Shown: piece by piece, positions 55,218-63,473 of the stretch
Numbering within the stretch: the stretch's first letter is position 1
How the letters are laid out: every line of letters starts with the position of its first letter
Origin: Saprospiraceae bacterium
GTDB taxonomy: Bacteria > Bacteroidota > Bacteroidia > Chitinophagales > Saprospiraceae
Direction: 5' to 3'
Length of the DNA stretch: 64,000 bases
Assembly: GCA_016716185.1 (NCBI GenBank)
Contig: JADJWV010000002.1
Coordinates: 1,960,501 to 2,024,500, forward strand
The notes under the pieces: model-generated
What the model saw: only the letters and a program-made list of their open reading frames with translations
Database searches by the model: none
What the model was told of the DNA's origin: nothing
Position numbers and translations under genes: made by a program

Positions 55218-58079
55218 ATGAACAAATTAATTAAAAGCCTGCTGAGCATTCTCTTTTTGGTAAATTGTCTTACAACCCAGGCATCCAGTGCCTGTGAAAT
55301 CTATGATTTACAGGTCATTAAATCAGACTGTAATGCCTCTAAAAAATTCTTTGTCAAAATAAATTTTAAGTACCAGGATGTAAGCGAATGCTTTACTGTG
55401 TCCGGTAACGGGATCAACTATGGTAGCTTTAAATATACCAATCTACCCATCATTATAGATGGTTTGGAAGGCAATTGCCTTACAGAGTACGAATTTGTAA
55501 TTAAGGACTGCTTAAACAACACCTGTCAAAGAGCTTTTGCTCTTGGCAAAGTATGCTGCGAAAACGAGTGCGCGATTTACGATCCTGTAATCGAAAAGAC
55601 CGATTGCGATTCGGATCGCAAATTCTTTGTATTCCTTAATTTTAAGTATAAAAACACATCGAGCTGTTTTAATGTATTTGTAAACAATGATCTTACCGGA
55701 ACTTATAAATATACGCAGTTGCCCTTAAAACTGGGCCCTTTTGAAGGAGATTGTCAAACTGCCAGACTGTTTCAAATTGTAGATTGCGATAAAGAGTTGT
55801 GCAATTTAAAGATTGAACTACCCAAAGTTTGCTGCGAAGCAACTTGCAAAATTTCCAATATTAAAATAGAGCGGTCGGCTTGCGACAGTAACCAGAAATT
55901 TTTTGCATTCTTATCTTTTCAAAGCCAAAATACTTCTGATAGTTTCACCATAAAGGTAAATGGTGCCAGTATGGGAAAATTCAAGTATGGCAATGCGTCT
56001 TATAAATTTGGGCCGCTTCAAGCGGACTGCAGAACCAAATATGGCATCCTCATCCAGGACCACAAAGATCTCCATTGCGCAGAAGATACCCTTTGGGGCC
56101 CTGTTTGTTGCGATACTATGAATATGCCTTGCAAATTGTACGATCTGGTTGTCGAAAAATCGCAATGCGACAGCAATAAACAGTTTTACGTACACATCAA
56201 TTTCAAATACCAGTCTGTCTCCAATTGTTTCAGAGTGAAAGGCAACGGTCATTCCTATGGTGAATTCCGTTACGGACAACTCCCGATCAAACTTGGTCCT
56301 TTCAACGGTGATTGCACAACCTCTTATGAATTCAACATCGAAGATTGCGAAAAGCCGGATTGCAGGATTGTCAAGGAGTTAGGAAAAGTCTGCTGCGACT
56401 CGGGTACTGAGCCTTGTAAATTGTACGAAATGCGCTATGAAATTGAAAAATGTAAAGACCCTCATTTTTTTAGCCTGTTTCTTAATTTTAACCACAAGAA
56501 TACCTCCGACTGTTTCAAAGTAAAACTTAATGGCAACCAACTTGGAATATTTAATTACAATCAGCTACCTGTACATTTTGATTCTTTATTGGCCGACTGT
56601 AAAACAGAATATAAAATTGTAGTTCAGGATTGCCACGATGCCAGCTGCGCCCTCGAAAAAAATATCGGAGTCGTGTGTTGCGATACCATGAATACCAAAT
56701 GCGTCATACGCGAAGTACTTGCTGAACGCACTGAATGCAATGCCGATAATCAATTTTATGTCTTCCTGAAGGTCCGTGGCGAAAATACTTCCGAGTGTTT
56801 CAAAGTTGTGGGTAACGGCCACGATTACGGTGAATTCAAATATGCCAATCAACCAATCAAACTTGGTCCGTTTAAAGGAGATTGCACAACAGCATATGAA
56901 TTCATCATTACGGACTGTATTTATAAAGAATGTAAATTTGAAAAAGTAATAGGAAAAGTTTGTTGCGATCAAAACTGCGAGATCAATAATCTGGTTGTAG
57001 AAAGGACCCCATGCAATTCCGACAATCAATTTTATGCTGTTTTGAATTTTAATTATTCGGGCACATCAGATTGCTTTAAAGTGGCAGGAAATGGGAAAAA
57101 TTACGGTCTGTTTAAATATTCTCAATTACCCGTCAGAATAGGCCCTTTGCCAGCTGATTGCAACACGCCTTATGAATTTGTAGTCTTTGACTGCCATGCT
57201 AACGAGTGTAAGGCAGATGTAAATCTTGGTATCGTTTGTTGCGATTCGATCGACCGTGAATTGTATAATTATGAAATGGTCAGAACAGATTGCCTGCCGG
57301 ATTCCACTTTTAAGCTGAAAATTAAATTCAATTACAGGCATGTATCAGATTCGTTCCATCTTCTGATAAACGGCATCCACGATGGCACTTTCGCATACAA
57401 CGCTTTACCTGTAACTTCGGGAACGCTTAAAGCAGATTGCCGTACGATTTACACCATTAAAATAATAGATCAAAAAGATACCAGTATTAGTCTGACCAGA
57501 TATCTTGAACGTCCATGCTGCAAACCCAATCTGGAACCTTGTAAGATTTTTGAAGTCAAAGCATCTCCACTCCATTGCACAGGTCCGGGACAATACTCAC
57601 TTCATCTGGATTTTAAATATACAGGCGTTATCAACAGATATTTTGAAGTCTATTCCGGAACCGGTCTGGTTGGCTTTTATTCTTTTACAGATCTGCCGAT
57701 AACCATACAGGATTTCAAAAAATCCGGCAGGACATTCGACTATGTAAAAATTTGCGAAAATGACAATCCCAATTGCTGTTCGGTCATTGAATTCAGATCC
57801 ATTGAATGCCTGGGTTCCGGTCCCTCTAAATTTGATGTCAAAAATGTAATCATCAACAATCGCAGCACTTCGGTTCTGCTCTTTTCGCAAACAGAATTTC
57901 CAAAAGATCTCGAATTTGAATTTTTCAATCTGGAAGGAAAAAGCCTGGAAATTAAGGTAATACCCAGAGGCTTGTTTGAATTGGAGGTACCATTGGATGA
58001 ATTAGCCACAGATCTTTATTTTATTCGAATCAAAAGTCAGGAGAAAATTCAGGTGTATAAATTCTTCCATCTGAAATAA
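55218..58079 (+). CDS. Secreted protein of nine Cys-rich 92-95-residue repeats with T9SS-like C-terminus
   Basis: 953 residues from the ATG at 55218 (an ATG at 55194 is possible but adds residues before the signal). Signal peptide core LLSILFLVNCLTTQASS. Nine tandem repeats begin at 55293, 55569, 55845, 56130, 56415, 56700, 56976, about 57255 and 57540. Each follows the pattern C-x-(I/L)-Y...C(D/N)S-(N/D)-x-(K/Q)-F-(F/Y)...NFKY...(S)CF-x-V-x-GN(G)...G-x-FKY-x-LP-(I/V)...GP...DC-x-T-x-Y-EF...DC...C...G-x-VCC(D). Repeat 8 lacks the first Cys and repeat 9 is diverged. The C-terminal about 80 residues (DLEFEFFNLEGKSLEIKVI...LYFIRIKSQEKIQVYKF) resemble a T9SS sorting domain. I do not recognise the repeat. 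Its many paired Cys suggest disulfide-locked beta modules in an extracellular fibre or adhesin. Confidence 0.85.
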   Translation: MNKLIKSLLSILFLVNCLTTQASSACEIYDLQVIKSDCNASKKFFVKINFKYQDVSECFTVSGNGINYGSFKYTNLPIIIDGLEGNCLTEYEFVIKDCLNNTCQRAFALGKVCCENECAIYDPVIEKTDCDSDRKFFVFLNFKYKNTSSCFNVFVNNDLTGTYKYTQLPLKLGPFEGDCQTARLFQIVDCDKELCNLKIELPKVCCEATCKISNIKIERSACDSNQKFFAFLSFQSQNTSDSFTIKVNGASMGKFKYGNASYKFGPLQADCRTKYGILIQDHKDLHCAEDTLWGPVCCDTMNMPCKLYDLVVEKSQCDSNKQFYVHINFKYQSVSNCFRVKGNGHSYGEFRYGQLPIKLGPFNGDCTTSYEFNIEDCEKPDCRIVKELGKVCCDSGTEPCKLYEMRYEIEKCKDPHFFSLFLNFNHKNTSDCFKVKLNGNQLGIFNYNQLPVHFDSLLADCKTEYKIVVQDCHDASCALEKNIGVVCCDTMNTKCVIREVLAERTECNADNQFYVFLKVRGENTSECFKVVGNGHDYGEFKYANQPIKLGPFKGDCTTAYEFIITDCIYKECKFEKVIGKVCCDQNCEINNLVVERTPCNSDNQFYAVLNFNYSGTSDCFKVAGNGKNYGLFKYSQLPVRIGPLPADCNTPYEFVVFDCHANECKADVNLGIVCCDSIDRELYNYEMVRTDCLPDSTFKLKIKFNYRHVSDSFHLLINGIHDGTFAYNALPVTSGTLKADCRTIYTIKIIDQKDTSISLTRYLERPCCKPNLEPCKIFEVKASPLHCTGPGQYSLHLDFKYTGVINRYFEVYSGTGLVGFYSFTDLPITIQDFKKSGRTFDYVKICENDNPNCCSVIEFRSIECLGSGPSKFDVKNVIINNRSTSVLLFSQTEFPKDLEFEFFNLEGKSLEIKVIPRGLFELEVPLDELATDLYFIRIKSQEKIQVYKFFHLK
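55293..57830 (+). repeat. Nine tandem protein-coding repeats of 276-285 bp
   Basis: In-frame repeat units with spacings of 276, 276, 285, 285, 285, 276, about 279 and 285 bp between successive first-Cys codons. Units are diverged at DNA level but strongly patterned in Cys, Phe, Tyr and Gly positions. The length steps of 9 bp come from an extra three residues (often a Thr/Met/Asn-rich linker such as CDTMN) after the closing CC motif. Confidence 0.85.
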
Positions 58080-58232
58080 GGTCTTTAGGCTTTTAGATGT
58101 TTTGACTTTGGGCGTTAGGCGATGAGGTGTATCTACCTGTGGTTTTATGACCAATAGGTATGTTCGCAGTTATTGTGCAAAGTCTACCAACAAGTTGTAA
58201 TGGTTTCGCCAGAATTTGTGACCTTTGCGCGC

Positions 58233-59426
58233 ATGTTTAAATTAGCAAACAGAGTTCTGGAAATGACGGAGTCGGCTACCCTTAGAATGGCTCAACTTGC
58301 ACGTAAACTGGCCTCTGAAGGACACGATGTGATCAATTTAAGTCTTGGTGAACCCGATTTCGATACACCGGACTTTATTAAACAGGCTGCTATTGAAAGC
58401 CTTAAAGCTGGATTTACAAAATATACGCCGGTGGCTGGAACACTAGAATTGAGAAAAGCCATCAGCCAAAAATTTTTAAGAGACAATAATCTGGAATATG
58501 GTTCGGATGAAGTTATGGTATCCAACGGAGCCAAACAGTGTTTTGCAAATCTATGTTTTGCCTGCCTGGAACCCGGAGATGAAGCTGTAATTCTTTCTCC
58601 TTATTGGGTGAGTTATTATGAGATCATCAAACTAACGGGTGCAACTCCGGTTTGCGTGGAGAGCGATGTTCAAACCGATTACAAACCAGATCTCCCGGCA
58701 ATCAGGAAAGCCCTCAGCCCAAAAACGAAATTATTTGTTTTCTCCTCTCCGTGCAATCCCACCGGAACCGTTTTTACTGAAAATGAACTAAGAGCATTTG
58801 CAGAGATCCTCCAGGATTTTCCTGACGTCCTGGTCGTTTCAGACGAGATCTATGAATATATTCAATTTGGAACCAGGCATTTCAGCATTGGGTCCTTGCC
58901 TTCCCTAAATAATCGCACAGCCACCATCAATGGCTTTTCAAAAGGTTATTCTATGACGGGTTGGAGATTGGGGTATATGGGAGGTCCAAAAGCTATCATC
59001 GAGGCCTGCGTTAAAATTCAAGGGCAATTCACTTCCGGTGCGGCAAGTTTCAGCCAACAGGCTGCTATCAAAGCTCTGCAATCTGATATGAGTTCTTCAA
59101 AACAAATGTGTCAGGCCTATGAAAAAAGACGCAACCTCCTTTTAAATGAATTAAAAAGCATCCCGGAATTTAAAGTAAATAAACCCCAGGGAGCTTTTTA
59201 CGTGTTGCCCGAAGTGAAAATTCTGTTTGGAAAATCTTATCAAAATCAAACAATTAGGGATTCGGAAGATCTCGCATTGTTCCTACTCACAGAAGCAAAA
59301 GTTGCCATAGTGAGCGGTATTGCATTTGGAGCTCCTGATTGCATCAGGATTTCTTATTCTTTATCGGAAGAAAAAATTACGGAAGCTGTTACAAGAATGC
59401 GCAGAGCGCTTGATTTGCTTGTATGA
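58233..59426 (+). CDS. Aspartate aminotransferase-like class I PLP aminotransferase
   Basis: 397 residues from the ATG at 58233; the frame is open to 58173 but alignment favours MFKLANRVLEMTESATL as the N-terminus. K237 in FSKGYSMTGWRLGY is the PLP lysine, with the Arg of WRLGY typical of the subgroup I-beta/gamma enzymes. Also visible: LGEPDFDTP, SNGAKQCFANL, SPYWVSYYE, SSPCNPTGTVF (Asn, Pro, Gly near PLP), SDEIYEYIQF and the C-terminal Arg region CIRISYSLSEE. Probably transfers the amino group between aspartate and 2-oxoglutarate. Stops immediately beside the stop of the convergent lipoprotein gene (0-bp gap). Confidence 0.93.
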   Translation: MFKLANRVLEMTESATLRMAQLARKLASEGHDVINLSLGEPDFDTPDFIKQAAIESLKAGFTKYTPVAGTLELRKAISQKFLRDNNLEYGSDEVMVSNGAKQCFANLCFACLEPGDEAVILSPYWVSYYEIIKLTGATPVCVESDVQTDYKPDLPAIRKALSPKTKLFVFSSPCNPTGTVFTENELRAFAEILQDFPDVLVVSDEIYEYIQFGTRHFSIGSLPSLNNRTATINGFSKGYSMTGWRLGYMGGPKAIIEACVKIQGQFTSGAASFSQQAAIKALQSDMSSSKQMCQAYEKRRNLLLNELKSIPEFKVNKPQGAFYVLPEVKILFGKSYQNQTIRDSEDLALFLLTEAKVAIVSGIAFGAPDCIRISYSLSEEKITEAVTRMRRALDLLV

Positions 59427-60827
59427 TTAATCAATAAAACGGAATTTGTAACCATCCATATCGACAATTTTTACAAATCTATTCTCAAAATAATCGGTCT
59501 TGTTTAATAATGGGTCTTTCGAAACTGCTTCGAGCTGGTACTTGGATTGAAAATAGTGTGGTTCTTCCGAATCTAAATTGCTGGTTTTCGAAGCATTGAA
59601 CTTATTGATCCTGAAAAGCAGAAATTGCATCAGGTCATAACCCTCATAAACATCATTTCGGGGAAGTTCCCGGTATTTTTCGTAATACTTCAACTTGAAA
59701 CTCCTCAATTCAGGATGCTCTAAATCCAGCATATTGCTGAGACAGAGTCGGACATTCAGACTGTTGATGTAATCGACAATCTCAGGTTTAAAATCGAGCC
59801 ATCGGTAAGTGCCATAGATCACTACTTCCCTACCGTTTTTTTCGGCAGCTACCCTTCTTAAAAAATGATAAATGTAATTTTCATCCTTGGATAAGGTCAT
59901 TGGCAATACAAAAACAACCGGTTGTTCTTCAGAAAAGTACTCTTCGAGAACCATCCCGGATTCATTCAATAGTTGTTCTTCAGAAAAAATTGCCTCTTTA
60001 AAATTTTCACCCGATTCTCTTAAAAAATGTTTGGTCCTGGCATCGTCCTTTGTTTTAGAGATAATATATACCTGATTTTCTGAAAAATGTTTCTGAATAT
60101 GCTGCCCGATGGCTTTGAAATGTGTATTCAGTCCTGCTTTGATTTGCAAATAATAGGGATTGTCTGATGTGATTGAAGAACTGCTGATCCAAGGGCTTAT
60201 TGCAAGGGTACGATTGACTTTCGCCCATTCGGAAACCAATTTTAGTGATTCCACATCGTATGGCCCGATGATGCAATCGGGCTTCTGTATTAAATTCTTC
60301 GCAAGCAGTTGATCTACTTTATTCTTATCCTGTTCATCGATGATTTCTAAATTCAGTGGAAGTCCGCCTCTTTTCTCATATGCTTCGAGTGCCATTTTCA
60401 TACCGGCATAAAATTGGATAAATCGCAAAGACTCTTCTGAAGTGGTTGTATCGTTAGATGAGGCGGTAAAAGGAGCTAAAAATAAAATGTTTAATTTTTT
60501 TAAGCCACTCATGTGAAGAGGACTTTCAGGAATATCCGTTATAGATTCTGAAGGTTGTTCTTTGTTTTTTTCTCCAATGACCGGCTCATTTTGGCTTTCT
60601 TTCGCGACCTCCGGTTTAACCTCTTTCCAAACGATAGTATCCACTTTGACTACTGGCGCTTCCTTCCGAATTTCTTTCTCTGGTTTGGGTTCCGGAAATT
60701 GCTTATCTGCAGAAATAACTTTTCTCGAAGAGCCACAGGCCCAATTGATGAGAAACAAAATGCACAGCCAAAGAATTACTGGCCTATTCCCATTCGATTG
60801 TTGCCGGTGGTTTTGAACTGATATCAT
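59427..60827 (-). CDS. Lipoprotein with type 1 periplasmic-binding (LivJ/ANF-receptor-like) fold
   Basis: 466 residues from the ATG at 60827; a TTG at 60833 is the alternative. Hydrophobic core PVILWLCILFLINWAC ends in a lipobox (NWAC). A charged, Lys/Glu/Pro-rich linker (about 35-100) tethers a bilobed domain beginning KLNILFLAPFTASS, with CIIGPYDVESLKLVSEWAK, LAISPWISSSS and GYDLMQFLLFRINKF. The fold resembles branched-chain amino-acid binding proteins, but no ABC permease genes are adjacent. A sensor, LpoA-like or substrate-binding role is all that can be said. The start lies inside the guaA coding end (44-nt overlap), so it is translationally coupled to guaA. Confidence 0.78.
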   Translation of the reverse strand: MISVQNHRQQSNGNRPVILWLCILFLINWACGSSRKVISADKQFPEPKPEKEIRKEAPVVKVDTIVWKEVKPEVAKESQNEPVIGEKNKEQPSESITDIPESPLHMSGLKKLNILFLAPFTASSNDTTTSEESLRFIQFYAGMKMALEAYEKRGGLPLNLEIIDEQDKNKVDQLLAKNLIQKPDCIIGPYDVESLKLVSEWAKVNRTLAISPWISSSSITSDNPYYLQIKAGLNTHFKAIGQHIQKHFSENQVYIISKTKDDARTKHFLRESGENFKEAIFSEEQLLNESGMVLEEYFSEEQPVVFVLPMTLSKDENYIYHFLRRVAAEKNGREVVIYGTYRWLDFKPEIVDYINSLNVRLCLSNMLDLEHPELRSFKLKYYEKYRELPRNDVYEGYDLMQFLLFRINKFNASKTSNLDSEEPHYFQSKYQLEAVSKDPLLNKTDYFENRFVKIVDMDGYKFRFID

Positions 60828-62316
60828 AAACAACTCTATTTATACCTTTGACCTGATTGATGATTTCATTAGAAATTTTTGCTAATACAGCATGTGGTAT
60901 GTCGCTCCAATCAGCCGTCATTCCATCGGAAGAATTTACAGCTCTTAACGCAATCACTTTTTCATAAGTGCGTTCATCTCCCATAACTCCTACTGTGTGC
61001 ACGGGCAGAAGAATTGCGCCAGCCTGCCATATTTTATCGTATAGTCCAGCCAATCTTAAATTGCTAATGTAAATTTCATCGGCTTTTTGAAGCAATTCTA
61101 CCTGAGCTCTGTTTACTTCCCCGATGATACGGATGGCAAGGCCCGGTCCCGGAAAAGGATGCCTTCCTAAAATAACTTCGGGAAGACCTAATGCAGATCC
61201 TACCTGCCTCACTTCATCTTTAAATAATAATTTCAGAGGTTCTATGATCTTTAAGTGCAATGTGTCGGGTAAGCCTCCAACGTTGTGGTGAGATTTTATG
61301 GTCGAAGAAGGTCCCCCATAAACCGAAACACTTTCAATTCGGTCCGGATAAATCGTTCCCTGACATAACCACTTTACAGCAGGAAAATTCGAGGCGGCCA
61401 TTTGGAATACATCGATAAACACTTTACCAATAACCTTCCTTTTAGCCTCGGGATCAGAAATTCCATCCAATTCGGCATAAAATTGATCTTTGGCGTCAAT
61501 TCCCTTTACATCCAATCCCAAGGCTTCATACGTGTGAAGCACCTGTTCAAATTCTCCCAGCCTCAACAGTCCGTTGTCGATAAAAAAGCAATGCAGGTTC
61601 GCTCCAATAGCTTCCTTCATGATCAATGCAGCAACCGAAGAGTCAACTCCTCCCGATAAAGCCAACAACACCTGATCGTTTCCAACTTGCTTTTTAATGG
61701 ATTCAATTTGCTCGCTGATAAAGGAACCTGTTGTCCAGTTCGGTTTGAGATTGCAAATTTTAAAAAGGAAATTTTGAAGCAGTTGTTTCCCAAATTTTGT
61801 ATGCACCACTTCAGGATGAAATTGAACAGCATACACCGGAAAAGATCCAAGGTCCATTTTGAATGCTGCGACTGGTATGCTGTCGGTTTTTGCAATGACA
61901 CTGGTATGTTCGGGCAAACGGCTGATTGAATCGCTGTGCGACATCCAAACTTGTTCCTGATCGGGAATGCCATCAAAGCAAGGGTCATCAATCAGAAACT
62001 CCAAATGGGCACGGCCATACTCCCTCTTGGAGGAGGGACTGACCTCCCCACCAAATTTTGCAGCCAGTAACTGCGCTCCATAACAAATACCAAATACCGG
62101 ATACGAGTTCACCAGCTTTTGTAAATCTACATCAGGGTGATCCTGATCTCTTACAGAACAGGGAGAGCCCGATAAAATGACTGCAGATATTTGTTCGTCA
62201 TAAGGAAATTCTACATGATAAGGCAAGATTTCACAATACAATTCAAGTTCCCTGATTCGTCTGGCGATTAATTGGGTAAGTTGAGACCCAAAATCCAGTA
62301 TGATGATTTTCTCCAT
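60784..62316 (-). CDS. guaA: GMP synthase (glutamine-hydrolysing)
   Basis: Converts XMP to GMP with glutamine and ATP. 510 residues, standard length. N-terminal class I amidotransferase: FGICYGAQLLAAKFGG (nucleophile Cys) and the His/Glu pair in VQFHPEVVHT. ATP-pyrophosphatase domain: LLALSGGVDSSVAALI (P-loop) followed by DNGLLRLGEFEQ. Dimerisation domain: RHPFPGPGLAIRI and the C-terminal NRVVYDISSKPPATIEWE. It lies 36 bp after nusB and overlaps the downstream lipoprotein gene. Confidence 0.97.
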   Translation of the reverse strand: MEKIIILDFGSQLTQLIARRIRELELYCEILPYHVEFPYDEQISAVILSGSPCSVRDQDHPDVDLQKLVNSYPVFGICYGAQLLAAKFGGEVSPSSKREYGRAHLEFLIDDPCFDGIPDQEQVWMSHSDSISRLPEHTSVIAKTDSIPVAAFKMDLGSFPVYAVQFHPEVVHTKFGKQLLQNFLFKICNLKPNWTTGSFISEQIESIKKQVGNDQVLLALSGGVDSSVAALIMKEAIGANLHCFFIDNGLLRLGEFEQVLHTYEALGLDVKGIDAKDQFYAELDGISDPEAKRKVIGKVFIDVFQMAASNFPAVKWLCQGTIYPDRIESVSVYGGPSSTIKSHHNVGGLPDTLHLKIIEPLKLLFKDEVRQVGSALGLPEVILGRHPFPGPGLAIRIIGEVNRAQVELLQKADEIYISNLRLAGLYDKIWQAGAILLPVHTVGVMGDERTYEKVIALRAVNSSDGMTADWSDIPHAVLAKISNEIINQVKGINRVVYDISSKPPATIEWE

Positions 62317-62352
62317 GTGCTTATCAAGAAAGAAAAAGAAAACAGTTTAAAT

Positions 62353-63285
62353 TCAGATACTCAATCCTCTGCCTTCTTTCACAATTTTTCCTGTGGATTC
62401 CAATTGCTTCAAAAGTTTGTCCAATACCCCGTTTACGAACTCCTTCGATTTATCTGTACTGTAAGTCTTCGACAACTCCACATATTCATTCAAAGTCACT
62501 TTAGGCGGTATGGTTTTAAAATGAACCATCTCGACAACTCCCATTTTAATTAATATCATGTCGATAAGGGCAACGCGCTCAGAATCCCAGTTTTCCAAAA
62601 CCGGATTGATCATGGCGCTTAAATCCTCGTTCATTTTGCAGGTGTGATCAAATAAATATTTGCCAAAATGAACCACCGTGTCTTCATCGGGAATGTATTC
62701 CTTATAAAAAGGCTCGTTATTGGGTAAAGCCTTTAAAGTTTTTTTCAATGCTCCGATGACAAGACTTTTGTCGTCAGTCCAACAGGCAAACCGGTCATCC
62801 ATGATTTCATTAAACAATTCATTTCTCCGGCAAAACCGATACAATTCTAAAAGGATCTCTACATGATCTTCGTGATCAGACTCCTTATTCAGATATTCGA
62901 TATAGCTTTTTTCTTTAGTAAAGTCTTTGTATATCTTCCGGAACAAATCGTCGTCGAGTCCTTCTGCACAATGTTCCTCTTTAAATTTATGCTGTATAAA
63001 ATTGTTGTTTTCTATACTTTGGATCAGAGGATTGGAATAAATTTTATCGGTAAATATTTTATCGTCTTCAGACTTAATATGCTTGGATTGGCGGTGTTTG
63101 AAATCCTCGCTGGCAAAATAACATACCCGTCCAATGCAATATAAATTTAATAAATAAAGTCTGAAAGAGTCGTGTATGGTTTTAAGAAATGCCTGGACGG
63201 CCTGATCGTAAGTTAATTCGTGGTCTTGGGCCAGGCTATATAATTGTTGCATCACTTTGACGCGAACATTCCTCCTACTCAACAT
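62353..63285 (-). CDS. nusB: Transcription antitermination factor NusB, long Bacteroidota form
   Basis: 310 residues against about 140 in E. coli. The N-terminal segment (RRNVRVKVMQQLYSLAQ) and the C-terminal NusB core (LIDMILIKMGVVEMVHFKTIPPKVTLNEYVELSKTYS...KEFVNGVLDKL) bracket an about 160-residue middle part rich in charged helices, typical of the phylum as I know it. NusB with NusE (S10) binds boxA RNA and supports antitermination of rRNA operons. A good promoter match precedes it. First gene of a nusB-guaA-lipoprotein unit. Confidence 0.9.
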   Translation of the reverse strand: MLSRRNVRVKVMQQLYSLAQDHELTYDQAVQAFLKTIHDSFRLYLLNLYCIGRVCYFASEDFKHRQSKHIKSEDDKIFTDKIYSNPLIQSIENNNFIQHKFKEEHCAEGLDDDLFRKIYKDFTKEKSYIEYLNKESDHEDHVEILLELYRFCRRNELFNEIMDDRFACWTDDKSLVIGALKKTLKALPNNEPFYKEYIPDEDTVVHFGKYLFDHTCKMNEDLSAMINPVLENWDSERVALIDMILIKMGVVEMVHFKTIPPKVTLNEYVELSKTYSTDKSKEFVNGVLDKLLKQLESTGKIVKEGRGLSI

Positions 63286-63312
63286 TGTAGTGTTCTGTCT
63301 TTAATTGAGTTG

Positions 63313-63344
63313 CAAAATTAATTGGATTATTGAATTTTCATCAA
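63313..63344 (-). promoter_or_regulatory. Promoter match TTG-N21-TAATTTTG of the nusB operon
   Basis: On the minus strand TTG is followed after 21 bp by TAATTTTG (63313-63320), which fits the Bacteroidota consensus. Transcription would start near 63306, about 20 nt before the nusB ATG at 63285. Confidence 0.55.
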
Positions 63345-63473
63345 CTTTACCCGAGAACTACTCGTTAATTTTTATAAAACCATTAAAAAGTTATCGTACA
63401 GGCTGAAAATCTATGAATTACTGCCAAAAATTCAAAAAAGATCCTTTTTGTCCTAAACATTTGTAAATCCCAA

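Noticed and set aside
55218..55300. Lipoprotein signal (LVNC) in the nine-repeat protein
   Set aside because: Asn before Cys does not fit the lipobox, and a standard cleavage site near QASS is better placed.
55293..57830. CRISPR-like array
   Set aside because: The periodicity is 276-285 bp, in frame, and diverged at DNA level; it is a protein repeat.
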